DNA of 64,000 bases. Origin: Granulicella aggregans (lineage in GTDB: Bacteria > Acidobacteriota > Terriglobia > Terriglobales > Acidobacteriaceae). Positions 9,526 to 17,485 of the stretch are shown here, one piece after another. Both the position numbers and the translations under genes were made by a program. The stretch covers positions 496,001-560,000 of the forward strand of contig NZ_JAGSYE010000003.1 of assembly GCF_025685565.1 (NCBI RefSeq). Reading direction: 5' to 3'. The number at the start of each line of letters is the position of its first letter. Within the stretch, counting starts at the first letter, position 1. The notes beneath the pieces are model-generated. The model did not search any database. It worked only from the letters and a program-made list of their open reading frames with translations, and was not told where the DNA came from.

Positions 9526-10380
9526 ATGCCGACCACAGCCGTCCTGCTCATCGATTGCCCCGACCGCAAAGGCCTTGTCGCCGCCATCGCGAACTTCCTC
9601 GTCGATAACTACGACGCCAACGTCCTGAACGCCGATCAGCATCAGGATGCCGCCCTTGGCCTTTTCTTCATGCGCGTCGAGTTCGAGACCGACCGTCCCT
9701 GCGACGACTCGCAGTTTCGCGAGATCTTTGCGCCGCTGGCCGCGCAGATGAACCTTGATTGGAAGATCACTTTTCCGGCACGGCCGCAGAAGGTCGCGAT
9801 CTTCGTCTCGCACTACCTACACTGCCTTGCCGACCTGCTGCACCGGCACCAGACCGGCGAGCTTCCCTGCGAGCTTGCGCTGATCGTCAGCAACCACGAA
9901 AGCGCGCGTCCGCTGGCTGAGTTTTATGGAGTTCCCTTCCACTTCACGCCCGTCACTGCGGCGACCAAGGAGGCTGTAGAACAACAACACCTCGACCTGC
10001 TCGCTGCCAACAACATCGACCTGATCGTCCTCGCCCGTTACATGCAGATTCTGTTGCCTCGCTTTGTGCAAGCGCATCCGCTCCGGATCATCAATGTCCA
10101 CCACTCGTTTCTTCCCGCCTTTACCGGGGCGAAGCCGTATCACGCGGCGTTCGCACGCGGCGTCAAGCTGATCGGCGCGACCAGCCACTACGTCACCGAA
10201 GAGCTGGACGAGGGACCGATCATCGAGCAGGACGTAACCCGCGTCGCCCAGAGTGACCAGTTGCCCGACCTGATTCAGAAGGGCCGCGACCTTGAGCGCC
10301 TGGTACTCTCGCGCGCCGTCCGCTGGCATCTGGCCCACCGCATTCTTTCTTACGCGAACAAGACGGTGATCTTCTCGTAG
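9526..10380 (+). CDS. purU: formyltetrahydrofolate deformylase
   Basis: The start at 9526 (MPTTAVLLIDCPDRKG) gives 284 residues, normal for PurU; upstream in-frame codons to 9412 do not resemble the family. An N-terminal ACT domain (about 1-80) is followed by a formyltransferase-like hydrolase domain. The catalytic triad is visible as Asn190 and His192 in NVHHSFLPAFTGAKPY and Asp228 in TEELDEGPII. It hydrolyses 10-formyl-THF to formate and THF, balancing one-carbon pools and supplying formate for purine synthesis. It is divergent from the GH32 gene, with about 127 bp between start codons. Confidence 0.95.
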   Translation: MPTTAVLLIDCPDRKGLVAAIANFLVDNYDANVLNADQHQDAALGLFFMRVEFETDRPCDDSQFREIFAPLAAQMNLDWKITFPARPQKVAIFVSHYLHCLADLLHRHQTGELPCELALIVSNHESARPLAEFYGVPFHFTPVTAATKEAVEQQHLDLLAANNIDLIVLARYMQILLPRFVQAHPLRIINVHHSFLPAFTGAKPYHAAFARGVKLIGATSHYVTEELDEGPIIEQDVTRVAQSDQLPDLIQKGRDLERLVLSRAVRWHLAHRILSYANKTVIFS

Positions 10381-10447
10381 AGCAACTTTCGTCCGCAAAT
10401 GTTCACCCCACCATAAGCGGGATTGCGTCGCTCGATAGCCTAAGAAC

Positions 10448-12127
10448 ATGGCCCCCTTCGCCGAGCAGGTTCAACTCGCCTACCCCACTCCAGAGGAGTT
10501 GCAAGGCCGACGCTGGATCTTCGTCCCCTACGATCGCTTCACCGACCGCACCGGGCCGATTGCCGAACAGCCCGCTTCGGAGACCGGCATCGTCATCGTC
10601 GAATCCACCGCCAAGGCCCATCGCCGCCCGTATCACAAGAAGAAGCTCGTCCTCCTGATCTCCAATATGCGCCACTTTGCGCTGGAGCAGGCCGCTCGCG
10701 GCTGCAAGGTCATCTATCACTTTTCGGAGCACAGCCACGCGCAGGCGCTGTTACAGTTGCAGCGCGAGCTTCCACTGCCAAAGATCACCATGATGGAGCC
10801 TGCGGAGCGTGAGCTTCGCATCGACATCGACGCTGCGATTCAAGCAGGACTCAAGATGAAGATGGTGCCCGACACAACCTGGCTTTCCACCACCGAGGAC
10901 TTTCTGAACGTCTTCGGAGCTTACAAGGCAGGCCGGGCCTACGTCATGGACCGCTTCTATCGAGCCCAGCGCCAGCAGACCGGCATCCTCATGGACAAGG
11001 GTAAGCCGATAGGTGGCAAGTTCTCCTTCGACGCAGAAAACCGCAAGCCCTACAAGGGCCAGCCGCGCATCCCCACGCCGCCTGCATTTGCTCCCGATCT
11101 GGTTACAAAAGAGGTCATCGCGCTGGTGCGGGAGACCTATCCACATCACTTCGGCTCGATCGAGAACTTCGACTCTCCCACCACGCAGCAGGACGCAGAC
11201 GCCGCGTGGGCGTTCGCGCTCGAACATCTGTTGCCGCACTTCGACCCCTACGAAGACGCCATGCGCGACGATGAACTCCAGCTCTTCCACAGCCGCCTTT
11301 CGGGACTGATCAACCTGGGTCGCATCTTGCCAGCGCAGATGATCGCCGATGTGGAACGCGCCTGCACGGAAGGCCGTATCCCGCTTGCAAGCGCTGAGGG
11401 GTTTATCCGCCAGATACTCGGATGGCGCGAGTTCATGCGGCATCTCCACCAGCAGACGGATGGATATCGTCTGCTGGCCGATACTGTTGCACAAGAAGAA
11501 GGATCGATGCCGCAGCAAGATCCCTATGCCGGTGCGACACCTTCCGCGTTGTCAGCTTCTCTGCCGCTTCCTGCGGCTTACTGGGGAGTTAAATCAGGCT
11601 TGCACTGCCTCGACACCGTCGTCGCGCAGGTCATCGAGGAAGGCTGGTCGCACCACATCACCCGCCTCATGGTGCTCTCGAACCTGGCTACGCTCTGCGG
11701 ATTTTCACCTCGGCAGCTTACGAACTGGTTCTGGTTCGCCTACGTCGACGCCTACGACTGGGTGGTGGAGACCAATGTTCTCGGCATGTCTACTTATGCG
11801 GATGGCGGCCTCACCGCCACCAAGCCCTACGTCTCCGGAGCCGCTTACATCAACAAGATGTCGAACTTCTGCGACCACTGCCAGTACGATCCGAAACGCT
11901 CCACCGGCGAAGGATCGTGCCCGTTTACTGCCCTTTACTGGACCTTCCTGGAGCGTAATGAGGCCGTGCTCGGAAACAACTTCCGCCTGCAAATGCCCTA
12001 CACGACACTGCGCAGGAAATCCCCAATAGAGTTAGTGCAGCTACGCGCCCGGGCCGACGACGCAATCACGCACCTCCAGCGCTTGCCGCACCTGAAGTAC
12101 GAGCCATTGACTCCGCAAAGTAACTAA
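10448..12127 (+). CDS. iron-sulfur cryptochrome/photolyase (PhrB/CryB type)
   Basis: This 559-residue protein has the N-terminal photolyase-related Rossmann domain (about 20-180) and a C-terminal helical FAD domain. Four cysteines, Cys387, Cys475, Cys478 and Cys491 (in SGLHC, FCDHC and GSCPF), fit the [4Fe-4S] cluster of bacterial (6-4) photolyases; their spacing (88, 3, 13) equals that which I recall for Agrobacterium PhrB. The family repairs (6-4) pyrimidine photoproducts using light and FAD, with a lumazine antenna. It starts 67 bp after purU on the same strand. Family assignment is firm; whether it acts in repair or signalling is not certain. It lacks the Trp-triad logic of class I enzymes, so I would not call it phrA. 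Confidence 0.93.
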   Translation: MAPFAEQVQLAYPTPEELQGRRWIFVPYDRFTDRTGPIAEQPASETGIVIVESTAKAHRRPYHKKKLVLLISNMRHFALEQAARGCKVIYHFSEHSHAQALLQLQRELPLPKITMMEPAERELRIDIDAAIQAGLKMKMVPDTTWLSTTEDFLNVFGAYKAGRAYVMDRFYRAQRQQTGILMDKGKPIGGKFSFDAENRKPYKGQPRIPTPPAFAPDLVTKEVIALVRETYPHHFGSIENFDSPTTQQDADAAWAFALEHLLPHFDPYEDAMRDDELQLFHSRLSGLINLGRILPAQMIADVERACTEGRIPLASAEGFIRQILGWREFMRHLHQQTDGYRLLADTVAQEEGSMPQQDPYAGATPSALSASLPLPAAYWGVKSGLHCLDTVVAQVIEEGWSHHITRLMVLSNLATLCGFSPRQLTNWFWFAYVDAYDWVVETNVLGMSTYADGGLTATKPYVSGAAYINKMSNFCDHCQYDPKRSTGEGSCPFTALYWTFLERNEAVLGNNFRLQMPYTTLRRKSPIELVQLRARADDAITHLQRLPHLKYEPLTPQSN

Positions 12128-12232
12128 AAATAAGAGACACGATAGCCCAATTTGGAACACAATGTTGCGCTGAAGAGATTCTCTTTCGCGAATTCTCGGG
12201 CCCCGTTTGAAATCTACAAACCAGGAGAGTCC

Positions 12233-12730
12233 ATGGACACCCGCAGTGAAGCCGCCCTCAGCAATGTCTGCCCCGAGTTCGCCTCCAAGGTTCGCGCTGC
12301 ATCCGATGCGCTGAACGCAGAAGGAACCTTCATCCTCGTAGTCTGTGGCCTGCGCACGGCGGAAGAGCAGAACGCGCTCTACGCGCAGGGCCGCACAACA
12401 ACCGGCAAGATCGTGACCAATGCAAGGGCCGGCCAGTCCATGCATAACTACGGCCTCGCCGCGGACATCGTCCCGTACATGACGGGAAATGGCGGACAAC
12501 TTAACTGGAACGCCTCGACACCGCAGTTCCAGCACATGGTCGCCGCGATGAAGGCACAGGGCCTGGAGTGGGGCGGCGACTGGAAGGGGTCGTTGGGCGA
12601 CTTCGACCACTTTCAACTCACCGAGCTTCCCGCGTCGCCAACAATCGCCATGCGCACGGACTACGGCACCGGACCCACAGACCTCAGCGCGATCTGGGAC
12701 AAGGCTACCTCGGGCGCATACGCCGTTTAG
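12233..12730 (+). CDS. M15 family peptidase, endolysin/CwlK-like
   Basis: Starting at 12233 behind an AGGAG site (12223-12227), the protein has 165 residues. It has the VanY/CwlK fold motifs: SMHNYGLAADI with zinc ligands His71 and Asp78, and GDFDHFQ with zinc ligand His126 and likely catalytic Asp123. Members cleave L-Ala-D-Glu or D-Ala-D-Ala bonds in peptidoglycan stem peptides. No signal peptide is visible, as in phage endolysins that rely on a holin or lysis for access to the wall, but no holin, spanin or other phage gene is near. It ends before a strong inverted repeat shared with the convergent cupin gene. It may be a domesticated endolysin or be exported by an unseen route. Confidence 0.87.
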   Translation: MDTRSEAALSNVCPEFASKVRAASDALNAEGTFILVVCGLRTAEEQNALYAQGRTTTGKIVTNARAGQSMHNYGLAADIVPYMTGNGGQLNWNASTPQFQHMVAAMKAQGLEWGGDWKGSLGDFDHFQLTELPASPTIAMRTDYGTGPTDLSAIWDKATSGAYAV

Positions 12731-12741
12731 CTGTTGGGCCC

Positions 12742-12757
12742 GGGCGAAGCTTCGCCC
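12742..12757. repeat. 16-bp perfect palindrome with HindIII core
   Basis: GGGCGAAGCTTCGCCC is a perfect palindrome placed 12 bp after the M15 peptidase stop codon. A perfect palindrome without a loop is a poor terminator but a good dimeric protein site or cruciform. It sits beside a second, larger inverted repeat at 12763-12812 between two convergent genes. No poly-T tract follows on either strand. Confidence 0.6.
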
Positions 12758-12762
12758 AAACC

Positions 12763-12812
12763 GCACGAATGTCCACTCATGCAATCTCATCGCATGAATG
12801 GGGCATTCGTGC
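12763..12812. repeat. REP-like palindromic element, copy 1, between convergent genes
   Basis: The outer arms GCACGAATG and CATTCGTGC pair perfectly and continue inward with one bulge to GCATGA-type arms around a short loop. Read on the minus strand it contains TGCCCCATTCATGCG followed by GCATGAGTGGA, which matches the core of the elements at 24870-24920 and 42994-43040. It lies between the M15 peptidase and cupin genes, where it could act as a bidirectional transcription stop or mRNA end protector. Confidence 0.7.
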
Positions 12813-12828
12813 GAAATCACGGACCGCG

Positions 12829-13347
12829 CTACGTCTTTGTCAGCGCCGCAATCAGTTCAGTCCACTCCGGCCATTTGTCTGTCAGCTCGGCTCGCTTCCC
12901 TTCGGAGTAATCGACGAACTCAAACCCAGGGCTGACCGTGCATCCCAGCAGCGCCCACTTTCCACCAGGCACCAGTCGCGACCCCTGCCATACGCCGCGC
13001 TCCACTACGACCTGCGGCCGATTGCCCGCAGCGAAGTCATTGCCGATCACAACTCTTCTGCCCGTGCCGTCGTCGAAGAGTTGCAGCATCTCTACCGCGT
13101 CGCCCGCGTAGAAGTGGAAGATCTCATCGGACTGCAACAAATGCATCTCGCTGAACGTCTCCGGCTCAAGAAAATAGTAGATGGCTGTGCTCGTCCGGCG
13201 CGGACCATCGTATCGGCCATCGGCGAAGGTTTCCGCTGGCACCAGCTCCGCCGACTCGTAGGTTCGGACGTACCATCCGCCCTCCTGGGGATGTGGTTTG
13301 AGCCCCAGCAGCTCTTTCAACTGATCAACCTGCACAACAACCTCCAC
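12829..13347 (-). CDS. cupin superfamily protein, DUF985 (cupin_5) type
   Basis: The 172-residue sequence follows the DUF985 pattern: HPQEGGWYVRTYES near the N-terminus, TAIYYFLEP, the cupin strand SEIFHFYAG-like segment (SDEIFHFYAGDAVEML), and GKWALLGCTVSPGFEF toward the end. These are single-domain beta barrels with a cupin fold of undefined reaction, related to plant and yeast YML079w-type proteins that may bind sugars or nucleotides. It is convergent with the M15 peptidase gene and reads away from the divergent anchored protein gene at 13475. Function cannot be named. Confidence 0.87.
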   Translation of the reverse strand: MEVVVQVDQLKELLGLKPHPQEGGWYVRTYESAELVPAETFADGRYDGPRRTSTAIYYFLEPETFSEMHLLQSDEIFHFYAGDAVEMLQLFDDGTGRRVVIGNDFAAGNRPQVVVERGVWQGSRLVPGGKWALLGCTVSPGFEFVDYSEGKRAELTDKWPEWTELIAALTKT

Positions 13348-13474
13348 ATTGACGCTGGCATCATCAACAGTTTGCGCCCGAAGCGATAAGATGACGCTGA
13401 CAGTAGATCAACCCAGAATTGGCCGAGCCGCTTCACTCCATCGTCGAGCTTATTTTGCCTGCAGAAAGCGAACC

Positions 13475-13867
13475 ATGATTCCGGTAAACAGCCTATCCCC
13501 TTATACGAGTCTCTTCAGCTTTCTGGTAGGTCTCCCCACACTCATTGGAACGTACTACCAGTCATGGAAGGCCCGCGAAGAGGCGAAGCAGGCGCGCGCG
13601 GGGCTGAGCTATAGCGAGAACTGCCTGGAGTTCAACCTTGAAGACGGCACTACCATCAATCTGGTGCCGCTCGAAACGCTGCACACACTGCCCGAACCGG
13701 GAGATATTGTGCTGCTCCCTGGTGACTCATCGCCGATCCAGCATGCCGCCTACCGCGTCAGCCGTATCGAGCACATCTATGTGCGTGTAGAGACCCGCTT
13801 CGCGCAACATGGGCAGGCGCGACTAGCCAAGACGGTCGCACATGTGGACCGGGTCAACGGAGCGTAG
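13475..13867 (+). CDS. small N-terminally anchored protein of unknown function
   Basis: I chose ATG at 13475 (MIPVNSLSPYTSLFSFLVG), which gives 130 residues beginning with a single hydrophobic segment (about 7-25), then a basic helix (YYQSWKAREEAKQAR) and a soluble beta-rich domain with GDIVLLPGDS. The longer frame from 13349 has composition unlike a protein start and would overlap the cupin gene promoter. I do not recognise a family. It may sit in the inner membrane with its domain in the cytoplasm. Confidence 0.65.
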   Translation: MIPVNSLSPYTSLFSFLVGLPTLIGTYYQSWKAREEAKQARAGLSYSENCLEFNLEDGTTINLVPLETLHTLPEPGDIVLLPGDSSPIQHAAYRVSRIEHIYVRVETRFAQHGQARLAKTVAHVDRVNGA

Positions 13868-13966
13868 CGTACGGCGACTGAGACGCCATTCGCCGCTCTC
13901 CCGCGAAATGCTCTATCCTTTAGAGAATCAATTCAAATCCAGTCCCACGCGAGAGACCTGCCCTTA

Positions 13967-15274
13967 ATGCGCCACTCCCTCGAACGCTACTTCGGCTTTG
14001 AACGGCTGAACACTAACTGGCGCACCGAGTCCCTTGCCGGCCTGACCACCTTCATCACGATGGCGTACATCATCTTCGTGAACCCCAGCATCCTCTCGCA
14101 GACCGGGATGCCGCTTGCCGCCGTCACCGCCGCAACCTGTCTCTGCGCGGCCTTCGGCAGCATCCTGATGGGCTCGATCGCAAACTATCCGTTGGCGCTG
14201 GCGCCGGGCATGGGGCTGAACGCCTACTTCACGTACACCGTCGTGAAGAAGATGGGCATCAGTTGGGAGGCCGCGCTTGGCGCTGTTTTACTTTCCGGGC
14301 TGATCTTTCTGGCGCTCACGTTTACCGGCGTTCGCCAGAAACTGCTAGAGTCGATTCCTCACCAGCTCCACGCGGCCGTAGCTGGAGGGATCGGGCTCTT
14401 CATCGCCTTTGTCGGTCTGCGCAATGCAAACATCATCGTGCCCAGCCCCGCAACGACGGTCACGTTGGGCAACATGAGTTCGCCCGAGACCGCGCTCGCT
14501 CTCTTCGGCATCATGCTGATCGCGGTGCTGCAGGTGCTGCGCGTGAAGGCCTCGATGCTGATCGGCATCCTGGGAACGCTACTGCTCGGCATCGCGCTCC
14601 ACCGTGTTCATTGGCAGCCGACACCGTACAGCATCTCCGCCATCAAAGCCACGGCGTTCCACCTCGATGTGCGTGGAGCCCTGCAGCATGGAGCGCTCGA
14701 GATCATCTTCGTCTTCCTCTTCGTCGATCTCTTCGACAACATCGGCACGCTCGTTGCGGTGGCAGAGCGCGCCGGCCTGATGTCGAAGGACCACACTATT
14801 CCGCGTCTCGAGCGCATCTTCTTCGCGGACGCCAGCGCTACGGTCTTCGGCGCGCTCTCCGGCACCAGTACCGTGACCAGCTATATCGAGTCAGCTGCTG
14901 GAGTCGCGGAGGGTGGACGAACCGGCGTCACGGCCATCGTCACCGGCCTGCTCTTCTTAGTCGCGATGTTTGTGGCCCCGCTGGTCGGCGCGATTCCGAC
15001 CTTCGCGACGTCGCCTGCGCTGATCATCGTCGGAGGCCTGATGCTCGCAGGCGTCGGCACCATCGAGTGGCACGAGCCTACCATTGCGATTCCGGCGTTC
15101 CTGACACTTGTGACCATTCCGCTTACATATTCCATTGCGGACGGACTGAGCTTCGGCCTTACCAGTTACGCCGCGCTGCAGATTCTGACCGGCCGCGCCC
15201 GCAAGAAGGACTGGATGCTCTACATCCTCGCAACGCTCTTCGCGCTGCGGTTTGTTTATGTGGCCAAGCACTGA
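13967..15274 (+). CDS. purine permease, NCS2/AzgA family
   Basis: At 435 residues this is the right length for AzgA-like hypoxanthine/guanine/adenine permeases (PbuG, GhxP). Family signatures are clear: TTFITMAYIIFVNPSIL near residues 27-43, GMGLNAYF, the substrate-site helix VDLFDNIGTLV and GTSTVTSYIESAAGVAEGGRTG in two overlapping parts. It has about 12-14 membrane segments and imports purine bases with protons. It shares a strand with a CPBP gene 14 bp downstream. The NUP nucleoside protein and deoC elsewhere in the window would fit purine salvage, though they are not linked. I see no purine riboswitch in the 99-bp leader. Confidence 0.93.
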   Translation: MRHSLERYFGFERLNTNWRTESLAGLTTFITMAYIIFVNPSILSQTGMPLAAVTAATCLCAAFGSILMGSIANYPLALAPGMGLNAYFTYTVVKKMGISWEAALGAVLLSGLIFLALTFTGVRQKLLESIPHQLHAAVAGGIGLFIAFVGLRNANIIVPSPATTVTLGNMSSPETALALFGIMLIAVLQVLRVKASMLIGILGTLLLGIALHRVHWQPTPYSISAIKATAFHLDVRGALQHGALEIIFVFLFVDLFDNIGTLVAVAERAGLMSKDHTIPRLERIFFADASATVFGALSGTSTVTSYIESAAGVAEGGRTGVTAIVTGLLFLVAMFVAPLVGAIPTFATSPALIIVGGLMLAGVGTIEWHEPTIAIPAFLTLVTIPLTYSIADGLSFGLTSYAALQILTGRARKKDWMLYILATLFALRFVYVAKH

Positions 15275-15287
15275 GTACGGAGATCCT

Positions 15288-15926
15288 ATGCTGCCCGCCG
15301 CGCTCATCGCCGAGTTCCTCCTTCTCTTCGTCGCCTTCCCACTTGCCTACCGGTTCTCTCCGTGGCCGCTGCCTGCGCTTCCCGTCCTGTGGGTAATCAC
15401 GCTCTACTGCTACTGGCAGCTTCGGAGTGACCCCACCTTCGACCGCTCTCGCCTGTGGAACCCACACCCAGTCGCCGGGCAGCTTGCCTCTATCCTCGTC
15501 ATCTTCGCAATCGGAGCGATGCTGATCTTCATCGGCGTAAGGCTCTTCGCGCCCGAGCTTCTCTTCAGCTTCGTCCGCATGCACCCGCGCCTGTGGGCGG
15601 CGGTGATGGTGCTCTATCCGATCCTGTCGGTCTATCCGCAGGGCATCATCTACCGCAGCTTCCTGATGCACCGCTACGCCTCGCTCTTCTCATCGGAGTG
15701 GGCGATCATCCTTGCCAGCGCCGCGGCGTTCAGCTTCATGCACATTGTCTTTCGCAATCCGCTTGCGGTGACGCTCACGTTTATCGGCGGCCTGATCTTT
15801 GCCTGGCGATACAGCGTGACCGGCAGCCTGCTGACCTCGTCGATCGAGCACGCGCTCTATGGCTGCTGGCTGTTTACTGTTGGGCTAGGGCAGTTCTTCT
15901 ACCACGGACGAGTACGTCTGCAGTAA
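15288..15926 (+). CDS. CPBP/Abi family membrane protein with altered catalytic motif
   Basis: ATG at 15288 follows a purine-rich site (CGGAG) and gives 212 residues with about six to seven membrane helices. It aligns with CPBP (CaaX protease and bacteriocin-processing) proteins: YPQGIIYRSFLMHRY for the EExxxR motif, FSFMH for FxxxH, and IEHALYG for HxxxN/D. In this subfamily the first motif is normally QExxxR; here the Glu is replaced by Gly (QGIIYR) and the last Asn/Asp by Gly. The protease may thus be inactive or use other residues. It lies 13 bp after the purine permease gene, and its stop is 4 bp from the convergent multicopper oxidase gene. Confidence 0.85.
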   Translation: MLPAALIAEFLLLFVAFPLAYRFSPWPLPALPVLWVITLYCYWQLRSDPTFDRSRLWNPHPVAGQLASILVIFAIGAMLIFIGVRLFAPELLFSFVRMHPRLWAAVMVLYPILSVYPQGIIYRSFLMHRYASLFSSEWAIILASAAAFSFMHIVFRNPLAVTLTFIGGLIFAWRYSVTGSLLTSSIEHALYGCWLFTVGLGQFFYHGRVRLQ

Positions 15927-15930
15927 GTCT

Positions 15931-17409
15931 CTACGCGTAGTCGAACAACGCCATGAAGCCGTAGTCCATGTGCAGTTGCTGGTGACAGTGGAACAAGGTC
16001 GGCCCAGGATTGCTGGCAACAAAGTCCACCTCGACCTCCTGATAGCCACCCACCATCACAACGTCCTTCATCACGCCGCTGGTCGACTGCCCAGCGATCT
16101 TCGTCAGCTCAAAGCTGTGGCGGTGCAGATGGATGGGATGGATGTCGTCGCTCGCATTGCGCATCTTCAGCCGGTATCGCTTGCCCTGCGTCAGAAGAAA
16201 CATTGGCTTCGCCATCATCTGGTCATCGGGGTAGGCGATACCGTTGATCGTCCAACGATTGAAGCCCGCGATCGCGGCGTTGTCCTTCGCGAAGGTCATC
16301 TCGAAGACGTCGTCGGGCGGGACGCCAGGAGCTGCCGCATGTCCGAACGCAGCGTAGTTCCACTTGAACGGCCTGGGCGCGACCCATTGCGGCTTGCCCG
16401 CCGCACCTGCATATTCCAAGACGATGCCCATGCCATGATGACGGTCGTCATCCCCGGTATCGCCCATGATCCACACGCCCGGATGATTCATCTCAACGAT
16501 GGCCGAGATGCGCTCGGCGGTGCCAATCCAGAGGTACGGCACTCGTACAGGCTTCGGCAGGGGGTTGCCATCCATAGCCACGATAGTGAACGTGTGGCGA
16601 GGAAGCGCAAGGCTGCGAATCTCTCCGGCGCTGCCGTTCAGAACATGGAACAGAATGCGCTCGCCGCGTTTGACGAGGATCGGCTCGCCATGGCCGAGCA
16701 TCTTGCCGTTGATTGTGAAGGCTCCATAGCCGACCTCGAATCCCTTCGGCATCCCCTTGGCGAGCGACGCCTTCATTGCGGATTCGCCTGTGTCTTTCAG
16801 CGTCTTCACTGTGGCCGCGGGCGAGAGGAAGTCCATGTCCATGTCGCCGCCGCGGCTGAAAGTCGGTTCGAACTCCTTCAACGTCAGGAAGACCTCGCGA
16901 TCGTAACGACCGGGGTTCTCTTTCGTCTCGATACACACGGGCCCGACGAGACCGCTGTACTGTCCGCGGCCCAGATCGCTGCCCGCGCGCACGTGCGTGT
17001 GATAGAAGCGGAAGCCTGATGGACCGGGCACAAAGGAGATTCGCTGGCTACTGTGTGGGGCGACGTACGGAGTTCCCTCCTCCGCCGCTCCGTCCACCTC
17101 CGGCGGCAGCGTCTGCCCGTGCCAGTGCAGTTGCTCAGGGACGTCGGTGTCGTTGCGTACATCGACGGTGACACGCTGTCCTTCCTTGAATCGCAGCAGC
17201 GGCCCAGGGAACTGCCCGTTGTACGTCGTGACGGAGACAGTGTGCTTGGGCGAAAGCTCGATGGGCGTGTTTGCTATGGTCAACGAGTAGTCGGCAGGCT
17301 CAGACTGCCCAAGAGCGGTGGTCGCAAAGCCACGCGCAAACAGCGTTGCCGCCGCAGCGCCTGATGAGGTGGCAAGAAAGCTGCGGCGGGAAGATCTCGG
17401 GGGAACCAT
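15931..17409 (-). CDS. multicopper oxidase (laccase-like), Tat-exported
   Basis: ATG at 17409 gives 492 residues with a twin-arginine signal (SSRRSFLATSSGAAAATLFA). All four copper-binding stretches are present: HWHG (95-98), HTH (137-139), HPIHLHRHSFEL and HCHQQLH (474-480). In the last motif the residue five after His480 is Phe485, where CueO has its axial Met; a non-coordinating axial residue is typical of high-potential laccases. There is no Met-rich insert of the CueO type. It oxidises phenols, Cu(I), Fe(II) or Mn(II) in the periplasm. It is the last gene of a five-gene minus-strand run and starts 76 bp after the NicO fusion, which suggests a link to metals. Confidence 0.93.
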   Translation of the reverse strand: MVPPRSSRRSFLATSSGAAAATLFARGFATTALGQSEPADYSLTIANTPIELSPKHTVSVTTYNGQFPGPLLRFKEGQRVTVDVRNDTDVPEQLHWHGQTLPPEVDGAAEEGTPYVAPHSSQRISFVPGPSGFRFYHTHVRAGSDLGRGQYSGLVGPVCIETKENPGRYDREVFLTLKEFEPTFSRGGDMDMDFLSPAATVKTLKDTGESAMKASLAKGMPKGFEVGYGAFTINGKMLGHGEPILVKRGERILFHVLNGSAGEIRSLALPRHTFTIVAMDGNPLPKPVRVPYLWIGTAERISAIVEMNHPGVWIMGDTGDDDRHHGMGIVLEYAGAAGKPQWVAPRPFKWNYAAFGHAAAPGVPPDDVFEMTFAKDNAAIAGFNRWTINGIAYPDDQMMAKPMFLLTQGKRYRLKMRNASDDIHPIHLHRHSFELTKIAGQSTSGVMKDVVMVGGYQEVEVDFVASNPGPTLFHCHQQLHMDYGFMALFDYA

Positions 17410-17485
17410 CAGCGAACCTCTGGCTAAAAGGTATCGCATCTGTCTGAAGAGCGCACGAACGCGAGGTGCTTCGGCCTACGTGCGT

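Noticed and set aside
12233..12812. Prophage remnant around the endolysin-like gene
   Set aside because: No other phage gene, integrase or attachment repeat is present.
12041..12820. 259-codon minus-strand frame over the M15 peptidase
   Set aside because: M15 zinc motifs lie on the plus strand and a palindromic element lies inside the frame.
13868..13966. Purine riboswitch before the AzgA permease gene
   Set aside because: The leader lacks the paired loops and conserved core bases of the purine aptamer.
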